A stretch of DNA of 64,000 nt from the NCBI RefSeq assembly GCF_000743705.1, contig NZ_JQEZ01000001.1, forward strand, positions 364,070 through 428,069, in the 5' to 3' direction. Made by a program: the position numbers and the translations under genes. Below, piece after piece: positions 35,055-44,468 of the stretch. Source of the stretch: Ruegeria halocynthiae. Lineage in GTDB: Bacteria > Pseudomonadota > Alphaproteobacteria > Rhodobacterales > Rhodobacteraceae. The notes beneath the pieces were generated by a model. That model searched no databases. It saw nothing but the letters and a program-made list of their open reading frames with translations, and was not told where the DNA came from. Within the stretch, counting starts at the first letter, position 1. Each line of letters opens with the position of its first letter.

Positions 35055-37996
35055 CCCAGACCAACAGGCTGAGCGGCGGGCAAATCGACCGCAACACCAC
35101 GCTGAATTTCCGCTTCGACAATCACAGCTATACCGCCCATCCGGGCGACACGTTGGCCTCGGCCCTGCTGGCCAATGACGTGCGGTTGATCGGGCGATCG
35201 TTCAAATACCACCGCCCGCGCGGGCTGCTGACCGCCGGGTCCGAAGAACCCAACGGGATCGTCGAACTGCGAACCGGAAGCCGCAAGGAACCCAACACCC
35301 GCGCCACAACCGCCGAGATATTCGACGGGTTAGAGGCGCATTCGCAGAACCGCTGGCCCAACCTGAAATTCGACGCGCTGGCCGTGAACGATCTGTTTTC
35401 GAACTTTCTGTCCGCCGGGTTCTATTACAAAACCTTCATGTGGCCCGCTGCATTTTGGGAAAAGCTGTACGAACCGATCATCCGCCGCGCTGCCGGGCTG
35501 GGTTCCCTGTCGATGGAGGCCGATCCGGACGAGTATGACAAGGGCTTTCGCCATTGCGATCTGCTGATCATCGGGGCCGGTCCCGCCGGTCTGATGGCAG
35601 CCCTGACCGCAGGACGCGCGGGTGCAGACGTCATTCTGGCGGACGAGGATTTCACCCCCGGCGGACGTCTGAACAGCGAGACATACGCGCTGGGCGATCA
35701 CAGCGCGCCCGCTTGGGCCGCGCAGGCCGTGGCAGAATTGACCTCAATGCCCAACGTCCGGTTGATGACGCGAACAACCGTGATCGGGGCCTTTGACCAC
35801 GGCATCTATGGTGCGGTTGAACGCACCGGGGATCACCTGCCCACCCTGCCCGCAGGTAAACCCCGCCAAATCCTGTGGCGCATCTACAGCCAAAAGGCGT
35901 TGCTGTGCGCCGGGGCCACCGAACGCCCGATAGCGTTCGAAAACAACGACCGGCCCGGTATCATGATGGCCAGCGCCCTGCGGACCTATGCCAACCGGTT
36001 CGCTGTCATAGCCGCGCCGCGCGTGGCGGTCTTTACCAATAACGATGACGGCCACCGCACTGCCGTCGATCTGCACGCCAAGGGCATCAAGGTTGCGGCG
36101 GTCATTGACGTCCGGGATGACGCGCCCTCCAGCTATGACTATGAGGTTCTAAAGGGCGCGCAGGTAGTTGATACCAAAGGCCGTCACGGGCTGACCTTTG
36201 TCGAGGTGGCAATGCCGGGGGGCGAGACCCGCACCCTGGAATGCGGCGCGCTGGGTGTATCCGGCGGATGGAACCCGAATGTGCATCTGACCTGCCATCA
36301 ACGCGGACGCCCTATCTGGAACGAGGCACTGGCGGCCTTTGTCCCCGGCGCTGACCTGCCTGTGGGCTTGACGGTCGCGGGGGCAGCAAACGGCGTCATG
36401 TCCACATATGGTGCGCTGCAATCCGGCGCGGAAGGAGCGGCGAAGGCACTGGACTTGACCAGCGCCCTGCCCGACCTTCCCGATGCCGAGGATGCCCCGG
36501 TCACACAGACGCCATTCTGGTACGTTCAAGGCTGCAAACGCGCCTGGCTGGATCAGCAGAACGACGTGACCGTAAAGGACGTCAAACTCAGCTATCAGGA
36601 GGGGTTCCGCTCGGTCGAGCACCTGAAGCGCTACACCACGTTGGGCATGGCGACGGATCAGGGCAAGACCTCGAATATAGGCGGGTTGGCGATCATGGCC
36701 GAAGTGGCCGGTAAGTCGATTCCCGAAACGGGCACAACCATCTTCCGCCCGCCCTATACGCCCGTTCCAATCGCCACATTTGCGGGTCGGATGAAGGGTC
36801 AGGAATTCCACCCCACCCGCCTGACGCCGTCGCACCACTGGGCCAAGGAACGCGGCGCGGTGTTTGTCGAGGTTGGCAACTGGCTGCGCGCGCAATGGTT
36901 CCCCCTGCCGGACGAGACGCATTGGCGGCAATCGGTGGACCGCGAGGTGCGCCAGACCCGTGCCTCGGTCGGGGTGTGTGATTGCACGACGCTGGGCAAG
37001 ATAGATGTTCAGGGCACGGATGCAGCCGCGTTTTTGAACCGCATCTATGCCAATGGCTTTGCCAAACTGGCCGTTGGTAAAACCCGTTATGGCCTGATGC
37101 TGCGCGAAGATGGGATCGTTATGGACGACGGCACCGCCGCCCGGCTGGCCGACGATCATTTCGTCGTCACCACGACCACAGCCAACGCTGTAAGTGTCTA
37201 TCGGCACATGGAATTCACGCGCCAATGTCTGTTTCCGGACATGGATGTGCAACTGATCTCGACCACCGATGTCTGGGCGCAATACGCGGTGGCCGGACCC
37301 AATTCGCGCAAACTGTTGCAAAAGATTGTGGACCCGGAATTTGATATTTCCAACGAAGCGTTTCCTTTCATGGCCTGCGGTAACATCACCGTCTGCCAAG
37401 GGCTGCGCGCACGGCTGTTCCGGATCTCTTTCTCGGGCGAGCTGGCCTATGAAATCGCGGTCCCTTCGAGATATGGGGATGCACTTATGCGGCGGCTGAT
37501 GGACATGGGCGAAGAGTTCGACGTGGTACCTTATGGCACCGAAGCACTGGGTGTGATGCGCATCGAAAAGGGCCACGCGGCCGGGAATGAGCTGAACGGC
37601 ACAACGACAGCGTTGAACCTTGGTATGGCCAAAATGGTGTCGAAAAAGAAAGATGGCATCGGATCGACCCTATCGGAACGCGCGGCGCTGAACGAACCCG
37701 ACGCTCTGGCGCTGGTGGGGATCAAACCACTGGAACCCGAAAAGAAAGTAACGGCGGGTGGGCATCTGATGAACATTGATGGCCCTGTGGATACCGCCCA
37801 TGATCAGGGCTATGTGACCTCGGCTGTGTATTCGCCCATTCTGAACAGCAGTATCGGCCTGGGTCTTATGAAAAACGGCCACGCCAGAATGGGCGAACGG
37901 ATGCGCCTTGTGTCCCCGTTAACCGACCTGACAATCGAAGTCGAAATCGTCTCGGCCCATTTTGTTGATCCTAAGGGAGAACGCCTTCGTGCATGA
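35051..37996 (+). CDS. soxA: Sarcosine oxidase alpha subunit
   Basis: A 981-residue subunit. The N-terminal 100 residues form the ferredoxin-like segment (FKYHRPRGLLTAGSEEPNG). A nucleotide-binding fold with DLLIIGAGPAGLMAALTAG begins near residue 168 and binds NAD in this family. The C-terminal third (about 600-981) is a GcvT-like folate domain, with KTRYGLMLREDGIVMDDG and the ending EVEIVSAHFVDPKGERLRA, where the methylene group is transferred to tetrahydrofolate. Length is normal (about 965-1000). It overlaps soxD by 4 bp and soxG by 8 bp. Confidence 0.95.
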   Translation: MTQTNRLSGGQIDRNTTLNFRFDNHSYTAHPGDTLASALLANDVRLIGRSFKYHRPRGLLTAGSEEPNGIVELRTGSRKEPNTRATTAEIFDGLEAHSQNRWPNLKFDALAVNDLFSNFLSAGFYYKTFMWPAAFWEKLYEPIIRRAAGLGSLSMEADPDEYDKGFRHCDLLIIGAGPAGLMAALTAGRAGADVILADEDFTPGGRLNSETYALGDHSAPAWAAQAVAELTSMPNVRLMTRTTVIGAFDHGIYGAVERTGDHLPTLPAGKPRQILWRIYSQKALLCAGATERPIAFENNDRPGIMMASALRTYANRFAVIAAPRVAVFTNNDDGHRTAVDLHAKGIKVAAVIDVRDDAPSSYDYEVLKGAQVVDTKGRHGLTFVEVAMPGGETRTLECGALGVSGGWNPNVHLTCHQRGRPIWNEALAAFVPGADLPVGLTVAGAANGVMSTYGALQSGAEGAAKALDLTSALPDLPDAEDAPVTQTPFWYVQGCKRAWLDQQNDVTVKDVKLSYQEGFRSVEHLKRYTTLGMATDQGKTSNIGGLAIMAEVAGKSIPETGTTIFRPPYTPVPIATFAGRMKGQEFHPTRLTPSHHWAKERGAVFVEVGNWLRAQWFPLPDETHWRQSVDREVRQTRASVGVCDCTTLGKIDVQGTDAAAFLNRIYANGFAKLAVGKTRYGLMLREDGIVMDDGTAARLADDHFVVTTTTANAVSVYRHMEFTRQCLFPDMDVQLISTTDVWAQYAVAGPNSRKLLQKIVDPEFDISNEAFPFMACGNITVCQGLRARLFRISFSGELAYEIAVPSRYGDALMRRLMDMGEEFDVVPYGTEALGVMRIEKGHAAGNELNGTTTALNLGMAKMVSKKKDGIGSTLSERAALNEPDALALVGIKPLEPEKKVTAGGHLMNIDGPVDTAHDQGYVTSAVYSPILNSSIGLGLMKNGHARMGERMRLVSPLTDLTIEVEIVSAHFVDPKGERLRA

Positions 37997-38549
37997 TCTT
38001 GTTGCGATAACCGCCCTTGGCGGGACCGAACCGCGTATGGATACCGTTGCCGGGGTCACATGTTCCGAAGTTCCAGACGTAGCGCTGGCCTCGGTCGCGG
38101 CACGCATGGGGCAGGAAAACAACGTGATCAAAGCATTGGAAGCGTTGATTGAGACCCCCGTTCCGGATGTGGGGCAAAGTGCGGGCGCGGTGATCTGCGC
38201 ATTCTGGGCGGGTCCGGATCAGTGGATGATAGAGGCGCCCCAGGACAGTCATGAAGGCATCGCCACGCAGGTAAAGTCGGCTGTCGGTAACGCCGCCTCG
38301 GTCACGGAACAAACAGACGGCTGGACCCGGTTCGACCTGAGCGGCCCCAACCTGACGGCAGTGTTGGAACTGCTATCCTCGCTTGATTTACGCAAAGCTA
38401 CGACGGGCAGCGTTACGCGCAGCTCCATCCACCATATCGGCTGTTTCGTCCTGTTCCGCACGCCAGAGTTGTTCAGCATCTACGGACCGCGATCCTCGGC
38501 CGGGTCGCTGCATCACGCGATCCTCACCGCGATGCGTTCGGCGCTATAG
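37989..38549 (+). CDS. soxG: Sarcosine oxidase gamma subunit
   Basis: A 186-residue gamma subunit, last gene of the soxBDAG block. Family-like features are CAFWAGPDQWMIEAP, the WTRFDLSGPNL segment and SSIHHIGCFVLFRTPE. GTG 37989 is chosen because AGGGAGA lies 9 bases before it and it overlaps the soxA stop by 8 bp; the frame extends to TTG 37962 without a ribosome site. The subunit closes the GcvT-like folate pocket of SoxA. Confidence 0.9.
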   Translation: MHDLVAITALGGTEPRMDTVAGVTCSEVPDVALASVAARMGQENNVIKALEALIETPVPDVGQSAGAVICAFWAGPDQWMIEAPQDSHEGIATQVKSAVGNAASVTEQTDGWTRFDLSGPNLTAVLELLSSLDLRKATTGSVTRSSIHHIGCFVLFRTPELFSIYGPRSSAGSLHHAILTAMRSAL

Positions 38550-38598
38550 GTGATCTTTTGGCGGAGCCGTTATTATTCCCCGGTGCGGGGATTTCGAT

Positions 38599-38853
38599 TC
38601 AGGCCCACCGTATCAATCCGATGATCGCCGAGGTCGCATAGAACCCCTGTAGCAAAAGGAACGTCCACCGTCGGTCAATTACAGCCCAGGCGGCGAACAA
38701 GCCCGACGACACCAACAACAAGGTGAACCCCAAAACCTCGGCCCCGATGTTCGAGGCAATCAACAAGGCGTAGGCCATTGCGAGAACTGATCCCGTGACC
38801 TCAAACGTTGTGGTCAGGGTGCGCCTGCTCAGAGTTCCTGTTTGTTCCTTCAT
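38599..38853 (-). CDS. Small membrane protein of unknown function
   Basis: An 84-residue protein with three hydrophobic stretches (residues about 20-40, 42-58 and 65-82) separated by DRRW and similar polar turns, so an inner membrane protein with three helices. GGCTGAAT-type sequence precedes ATG 38853 with no strong ribosome site. It is divergent from a LysR gene at 38979 and is a possible target of that regulator. It ends 49 bp from the stop of soxG. No family recognised. Confidence 0.7.
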   Translation of the reverse strand: MKEQTGTLSRRTLTTTFEVTGSVLAMAYALLIASNIGAEVLGFTLLLVSSGLFAAWAVIDRRWTFLLLQGFYATSAIIGLIRWA

Positions 38854-38978
38854 AATTCAGCCTTTCGGTTTTGATGCGGCACCTGAGATTTGCCTTTCCT
38901 TGTGGGTAGACCAGAATTAGAATGTGACTCAAATGAATGATTGTCATGTTTCAATTCTGCTTTGTCATGGACGGCCAA

Positions 38979-39857
38979 ATGAATGAACGACTGGAAATAG
39001 ATGCTCTGCGCGCCTTGTTGGCCATTGCCGCCCACGGCGGCGTGACACGTGCTGCGGAACATCTGGCGCTGTCACAATCGGCAGTCAGCCATAAAATCCG
39101 ACGTCTTGAACAGGCTCTGGATTGCGACCTGCTGGCCCGACGCGCGGGTGGCCCCCTTTTCACTGAGGCGGGTCTGCGCCTGTGCGACTACGCCCGGCGA
39201 ATCGTCGCCCTGCATGACGAGGCGCTGGCCGGATTGGGCAAGAAACCCCTGTCCGGGATCATCCGGCTGGGCATGACCGAGGACACTGCCACCAGCGGGA
39301 TCGCACGCATCCTGGGGCGCTTTACCCGCCTGTACCCGGATGTTCAGGTCCGCATTCGCACCAGTCAGAGCTTGAACGTTCAAGCATGGCTAAAAGCCAG
39401 AGAGCTGGACGTGGCGGTGATGCAGGTTTTTCACCACGACATTCAACCGGATGACATGATCCTGTTCGAAGATACGCTGCATTGGGTCAAATCCCCGGAT
39501 TTTAATTTGGATGTGTCGGCCCCGATCCCGTTCCTGTCTTTCGACAGCCAGTGTTTCTACAGACAATGGGGGCTGACCGATGGGCAATCGCAAGGCCATC
39601 GGCTGAACACTGTTCTGGAATGCCCCAGCGCAGCAGGCATTCAATCGGCGGTGCGTTCGGGATTAGGTGTGGCGCTGCTGAACGGCCTGCACGTGACCCC
39701 CGACATCGAAGTGATCGCAGATAAATTTCCACAACCGCCCGCCATCGCCTTTGTTGCACGCACCGCAACGAGCCGCCGCAATCCTGTGGTCACGGCCCTG
39801 ATTGAGGAAATCAACCAAGAAGGTCAAAGCACCATTCCCTTGAAGGCAGTCAGCTAG
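38979..39857 (+). CDS. LysR family transcriptional regulator
   Basis: A 292-residue LysR regulator with the N-terminal HTH (LALSQSAVSHKIRRLEQAL, residues about 30-48) and an effector-binding domain from about 90 onward (SGIIRLGMTEDTATSGIARIL). In-frame ATG codons lie at 38937, 38946, 38967 and 38979; ATG 38979 gives the family-like MNERLEIDALRALL. It is divergent from the 84-aa membrane protein gene, with a 125-bp region between them that should hold the operator. Effector unknown. Confidence 0.9.
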   Translation: MNERLEIDALRALLAIAAHGGVTRAAEHLALSQSAVSHKIRRLEQALDCDLLARRAGGPLFTEAGLRLCDYARRIVALHDEALAGLGKKPLSGIIRLGMTEDTATSGIARILGRFTRLYPDVQVRIRTSQSLNVQAWLKARELDVAVMQVFHHDIQPDDMILFEDTLHWVKSPDFNLDVSAPIPFLSFDSQCFYRQWGLTDGQSQGHRLNTVLECPSAAGIQSAVRSGLGVALLNGLHVTPDIEVIADKFPQPPAIAFVARTATSRRNPVVTALIEEINQEGQSTIPLKAVS

Positions 39858-39880
39858 CAGGGTCGACCACGTCAGCCCGA

Positions 39881-40483
39881 TTACAGGCCGAACCCTTTGG
39901 ACATGCGCGTCCGCCGTCGTTCGATCGATTTGTGGAACGCCCATTTGCTGAACAAGGCCAGGGGGAACATGACCCGCTCACCCAGCCCGTCAATCACGGT
40001 CAGTTTTCCACCGCGTTCCTGCGCACGCACGATGTTTTCAAACCCCATGTCACCCACGATGATCTGACCCTTTTCAAGATCATCCAACAGGTCCATGAAA
40101 TCCGCATGCAAACGTTTGCGCCCTTCCTGATCGTCGGCCATGGCCACCCGTTCCGCATGAAGGGTGGGCGCAAGATCACCGTCAGGCCCGGTCAGCTTTT
40201 CCATGACCAGAGCTGGCCCCGATGAGGTCGCGGCATATCCCATGAAACGCGCCAACCGGTCGATTTCCGGGCAACCCCGGCTCAATGCTGCCAGGTATTC
40301 ATTCGCCTCGCGGTTCCACTGCCGCAGGTTGCCATACCGCCATTCGGCGTACCGAGGGATGGTGTGATTTCTGGCGGGTTCATCCGTACGAACCTTCAGC
40401 AGCGCGCGCTCAATCTCGGGGTGTTGAAAAATCAGGTAGTTGCGGCTTGTGCGCAAGGGGCTGAAATCGCTCAGGTCAATCAT
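39881..40483 (-). CDS. YrbL-like protein
   Basis: A 200-residue protein similar to YrbL, a PhoP-regulated kinase-like protein. The order matches: IDLSDFSPLRTSRNYLIFQHP at the start, KVRTDE and RYAEWRYG, then a kinase-like IVGDMGFENIVRA and VIDGLGER (D-x-x-x-x-N and D-G in place of HRD...N and DFG). The frame extends to 40531, but ATG 40483 is chosen because it gives the family start. Function unknown; the kinase-like motifs suggest phosphotransfer to a small molecule or LPS. It is followed by the convergent LysR gene. Confidence 0.8.
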   Translation of the reverse strand: MIDLSDFSPLRTSRNYLIFQHPEIERALLKVRTDEPARNHTIPRYAEWRYGNLRQWNREANEYLAALSRGCPEIDRLARFMGYAATSSGPALVMEKLTGPDGDLAPTLHAERVAMADDQEGRKRLHADFMDLLDDLEKGQIIVGDMGFENIVRAQERGGKLTVIDGLGERVMFPLALFSKWAFHKSIERRRTRMSKGFGL

Positions 40484-40741
40484 GTATCGCTGTTCCAGTT
40501 TCTCGGACGTCGCGCACCGGCGCAGGGGCAAAATTGAGTGTCATTCTTAGAACGTTCTTATTTCAGTTACAATTCACCTTTGCGCCGACTCGGATCGGGT
40601 GAACGCCCCCCTGGCCCAGATATAAGGACATACCCAAGGCACCAGAAGTTCCTGTCGCTTTGAACAAGGTCTGGGACAGGAAAACCAGGGCCGCATCAAC
40701 GCTGTTACGGCGCGGCTCGAAATGCCATTCATTTGGGTAAA

Positions 40742-40831
40742 TGGCGGAGAGACAGGGATTCGAACCCTGGAGACGGTCTCCCGCCTACACACTTTCCAGG
40801 CGTGCGCCTTCGACCACTCGGCCACCTCTCC
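40742..40831 (-). tRNA. tRNA-Ser (anticodon GGA)
   Basis: Read on the minus strand: 5' GGAGAGG acceptor stem, D-arm GCCGAGTGGTCGAAGGC, anticodon loop CTGGAAA (anticodon GGA), long class II variable arm CGGGAGACCGTCTCC, TPsiC arm GGGTTCGAATCCC and 3' TCTCTCC-G with an encoded CCA. The extended variable arm and discriminator G are diagnostic for tRNA-Ser. Length is 90 nt including CCA. It decodes UCC and UCU codons. Confidence 0.97.
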
Positions 40832-40921
40832 GTGGGCGCGATATTTGAACCATCGCCGGGGGATTTGCAAGAGGTGATTAACGCGAAATTTCAGGAGGCT
40901 GCAACGTTGTTGAAAATGTTG

Positions 40922-43369
40922 TCACAGCTCATCTCCATCTGCGTCTGACAGATCAGCCTCGGTCATTTCAACGGGCGTTGCCGCAGGGGTCTTTGACACC
41001 GGTTTATCCTGGGTTTTCTTTGGCGGCTGTTCAGGTGCTTTGGGTGATTCACCGTGCAAAACTTCGGGGTTACGCAGCCAAACGTCGCGCTGTGCAAACG
41101 GGATCTCGATCCCCTCTGCGACAAAGCGGCTGTTGATCTCGTGGTTCATGTCCGATTTGACAGACAGCACCCAGTTCACGTCGCGCAGAATGGCGCGGAT
41201 TTCGAAATCCAGCGAATCCGCACCGAACCCCTGAAACACCACGCTGGGCGCTGGATTGGCCAGAACCATAGGGTGGGAATTGGCTATCTCACCCAGAATC
41301 TTTTCGACCAGTTTGGTGTCCGTGCCATAGGCCACGCCCACCGGCACGATGACCCGGCCAATTGTGTTGCCGCGGGTATAGTTGGTGACCACGCCGCTGA
41401 TCAGGTCCGAGTTCGGCACGATCACATCGGTCCGGTCAAATGTCTCAATCCGCGTGGACCGGACCGAGATGTCGCGCACATAGCCCATCATCCCGTTTAC
41501 GTCGATCCAATCGCCTTTCGAGATCGGGCGCTCGACCAGCAGGATGATACCAGATACGAAATTCGAAACGATGGTTTGCAGACCGAAACCGATGCCAACC
41601 GACAGCGCACCCGCAACAATCGCCAGCGAAGACAGATCAAAACCCGCGACCATGATCGCGGCCAGCGCTGCAAGGAAAATCCCGACATAGCCGGTGCCGG
41701 ATACAATCGCGTTCTGACCGCCTGGATCAATGCTGGTCTTCGGCAATAGCGAGATGCGCAGCCCGCTTTGCAGCATCCGCGTCAACCCATAGCCTATTGC
41801 GAACACTGCAAGGAAGGTAAAGAAATTACTGGGCGAGATCGTTACGCCACCGATATCGAAGCCCAACAGAAGGCGCGACCATGCCTCAAGCAAATCTGTT
41901 TCGCGCGCGCCCCAATAGATCGCCAGAATCGGCAGTGCCAGAATAGCCATGGCAAAACCGACAAGGACCGAGAACAAGGAATCTTTGGCAGCTTCGCCCT
42001 GCCCGCTGATCCAACCGTAAGCCGAGGTCAGGAACCGGTGCACGATGACCAACGCAGCAATCAGAACCAAAGTTTTCACCGCAGGGAAAACAGTTTCTTC
42101 GGCTGCATTGGTATAGCCGAATACCGCCATGATCGGACTTACGATACCCAGCAGGAACAGCGCCCGGCGCAAGAATTCGATCAGTTTGCTCAGGCCTTCA
42201 CCGCGCATGGTTGCCGAGGTGTCGTTGGGGTCACTTGGAACATCTGCACTGCGAATCTGACGGACGCGCAGCAACACCAGTGAGGTCGCAACGATGACAG
42301 GAAAGGCCACAACAGAGCGTGTGGCGTCCGATATATTCTCGATCTGTTCGAACAGATCGACCAACTCGTGTGCGATCAACAAGGCCGCAAGCAGGTCGAG
42401 ATACACGCGCATCTCGGTTACGCGCTGTTGTGTCAGGCGCTTAAAGCCCTGCGCCGCCTGCATCAAATAGATCTGACGACCAATCCAGTCATAAAACAGG
42501 ACAAGCGCAGCCCAATACGGGACACTTTGAATCACCATCGTCCCGCGCAGGCCCAAAACCCCGGTCAGCACCACGGCCTGCACCAGTATCCAAACTCCGA
42601 ACCAAGGCAGAACGATCCGCAAAAGCGAGGTCAGAAATGTCCAGACACCGCTTCCTTGTCCGGCTATAAGGCGCAAATATGCCCCCGCAGCTTCCGACCA
42701 TCGCTTTCCGTAGAACAACAAAATACCGGCAATCGCGACCAGAAACAGAATTCCCAAACCGCGGTGTTGCAACCGGTCGTTCACCACATCCGTACTCAGG
42801 TTTTGGCGAACCTCATTGAACAGACCACGTGCCGCTTCGGTCACATCCACCCAGGCCGGCCCCCAATGGGCCGGGTTCAGCGGCGATGGGCCACGCTGCA
42901 ACAGCTCTTTTGTCTGACGGTTCCTGAGCAGTTGATCTATCTCGGTGATCAGCCCATTGGCGCGGCTGAACGCCTCTTCCGAGATAATCTGCGGAACCCG
43001 AAGGGTGTTCAATTGCTCTTCCAGATGAGCGCGGAGCGCCGCGATATCCTTAGGCTCTGTCGCGTCGCCTTCGGGTTTGGGCCCAAGCGCCTTGATCTGA
43101 CCTTCCAGCGTGCCGATACGATCCGTATTCGCCCCACGCGCACGGTTGAAATCATCCCGGTAGTCATGGATTTCCGAGCGCAGATTATCCAGCGACGCGT
43201 TCGAGGCACGGTCGGCCTCGATCACGGCTTCGGCACGGTCCGCTGTTTTGACCCACCCCTGGTAATATTCACTTTGCCGTTCCGAAAGCTGGGCAGCCGC
43301 AGGGCTGACCAGCATGGCAAGACAAATCGATACAAGGGTTAGAAACAGGCGAACCTGCCGCAACATCAT
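40922..43369 (-). CDS. DUF3772 mechanosensitive ion channel (MscS superfamily)
   Basis: An 815-residue inner membrane channel. A Sec signal peptide (cleavage after AAA near residue 26) leads into a periplasmic DUF3772 region with coiled-coil propensity (to about 170). Some ten membrane helices follow, ending with the MscS pore signature SVGIGFGLQTIVSNFVSGIILLVERPISKGDW at about 620-650, and the cytoplasmic beta domain. The C-terminal tail is Pro/Lys rich and acidic. Its ATG overlaps the cysK stop (ATGA). Such channels release osmolytes on hypo-osmotic shock. Confidence 0.93.
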   Translation of the reverse strand: MMLRQVRLFLTLVSICLAMLVSPAAAQLSERQSEYYQGWVKTADRAEAVIEADRASNASLDNLRSEIHDYRDDFNRARGANTDRIGTLEGQIKALGPKPEGDATEPKDIAALRAHLEEQLNTLRVPQIISEEAFSRANGLITEIDQLLRNRQTKELLQRGPSPLNPAHWGPAWVDVTEAARGLFNEVRQNLSTDVVNDRLQHRGLGILFLVAIAGILLFYGKRWSEAAGAYLRLIAGQGSGVWTFLTSLLRIVLPWFGVWILVQAVVLTGVLGLRGTMVIQSVPYWAALVLFYDWIGRQIYLMQAAQGFKRLTQQRVTEMRVYLDLLAALLIAHELVDLFEQIENISDATRSVVAFPVIVATSLVLLRVRQIRSADVPSDPNDTSATMRGEGLSKLIEFLRRALFLLGIVSPIMAVFGYTNAAEETVFPAVKTLVLIAALVIVHRFLTSAYGWISGQGEAAKDSLFSVLVGFAMAILALPILAIYWGARETDLLEAWSRLLLGFDIGGVTISPSNFFTFLAVFAIGYGLTRMLQSGLRISLLPKTSIDPGGQNAIVSGTGYVGIFLAALAAIMVAGFDLSSLAIVAGALSVGIGFGLQTIVSNFVSGIILLVERPISKGDWIDVNGMMGYVRDISVRSTRIETFDRTDVIVPNSDLISGVVTNYTRGNTIGRVIVPVGVAYGTDTKLVEKILGEIANSHPMVLANPAPSVVFQGFGADSLDFEIRAILRDVNWVLSVKSDMNHEINSRFVAEGIEIPFAQRDVWLRNPEVLHGESPKAPEQPPKKTQDKPVSKTPAATPVEMTEADLSDADGDEL

Positions 43370-44400
43370 ACGTCCTCGAATACGCCGGGGATGCTGCGCG
43401 GGGCTTCGGTCATCCAGTCAGGAACCGGCAGTTCCTTTTCACGCAGGAATTCGGGGTTGAACAGCTTGGACTGATACCGCGTGCCAAAGTCGCACAGGAT
43501 GGTCACAATCGTGTGACCTGGCCCCAGATCCTTGGCCAGACGCACTGCGCCCGCCATGTTGATCGCCGTCGACCCCCCCATGACCAGACCTTCGTCGCGC
43601 AGCAGATCAAAGATCAGCGGCAGCGCTTCATTGTCGGTCATCTGATAGGAATAATCCGGCGTGAACCCTTCAAGGTTCTTGGTGATACGTACCTGCCCGA
43701 TCCCTTCAGCGATCGAGCTGCCCTCCATCGCGAATTCACCGGTGGTGTAATAAGAATACAGACCCGCCCCCATCGGATCGACAAGACCGATCTTGACGCC
43801 CTTGGGCTGCAGCGCATCGGCCACCCCGGCCAGCGTACCGCCCGAGCCCACGGCACAGACAAAACCGTCGACCTTGCCACCTGTCTGTTCCCAGATTTCG
43901 GGGCCTGTGGTTTCCACATGCGCCTGACGGTTGGCGACATTGTCGAATTGGTTGGCCCAGATCGCGCCGTTGGGCTCAGTCTGGGCCAGTTCTTCGGCCA
44001 GACGGCGCGAATAATGGACGAAGTTGTTCGGGTTGCGATACGGGGCCGCCGGAACCTGTACCAATTGCGCGCCCGCCAGCCGCAGCATGTCTTTCTTTTC
44101 TTCGGACTGGGTTTCGGGGATCACGATCACTGTCTTGAACCCCATCGACGCACCAACCAGCGCAAGGCCGATCCCCGTGTTGCCCGCCGTACCCTCGACA
44201 ATGGTGCCGCCGGGTTTCAGTTCACCGCGCGCGATGGCGTCGCGGATGATGTAAAGCGCCGCGCGATCCTTGACCGATTGGCCCGGGTTCATAAACTCGG
44301 CCTTGCCAAGAATTTCGCACCCTGTCTCGTCACTGATGCGGCGTAGCCGGATCAACGGGGTTTTTCCTACTGCGTCGGCAAGGTCTCGTGCAATGCGCAT
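43366..44400 (-). CDS. cysK: Cysteine synthase A
   Basis: A 344-residue PLP enzyme making cysteine from O-acetylserine and sulfide. The PLP Lys lies in NPGQSVKDRAA (about residue 44), substrate loop EGTAGNTGIG near 70, and phosphate loop GSGGTLAG near 180. Together with trgB and trgA just upstream it reproduces the tellurite resistance locus of Rhodobacter sphaeroides, where cysK also sits next to trgAB. Cysteine supply is linked to tellurite detoxification. The stop overlaps the channel gene by 4 bp. Confidence 0.94.
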   Translation of the reverse strand: MRIARDLADAVGKTPLIRLRRISDETGCEILGKAEFMNPGQSVKDRAALYIIRDAIARGELKPGGTIVEGTAGNTGIGLALVGASMGFKTVIVIPETQSEEKKDMLRLAGAQLVQVPAAPYRNPNNFVHYSRRLAEELAQTEPNGAIWANQFDNVANRQAHVETTGPEIWEQTGGKVDGFVCAVGSGGTLAGVADALQPKGVKIGLVDPMGAGLYSYYTTGEFAMEGSSIAEGIGQVRITKNLEGFTPDYSYQMTDNEALPLIFDLLRDEGLVMGGSTAINMAGAVRLAKDLGPGHTIVTILCDFGTRYQSKLFNPEFLREKELPVPDWMTEAPRSIPGVFEDV

Positions 44401-44468
44401 GGCGCCCTCATTTCATTACGGATAACGAAGATTTACAGATGCAGTGCGACAACCACAAGCGGGGATAA

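Noticed and set aside
36149..37576. Long open frame (475 codons) antisense to soxA
   Set aside because: Shadow frame opposite a complete soxA gene.
38576..38590. Short hairpin TCCCC-ggtgc-GGGGA after soxG as a terminator
   Set aside because: Only a 5-bp stem and no T-run; too weak to call.
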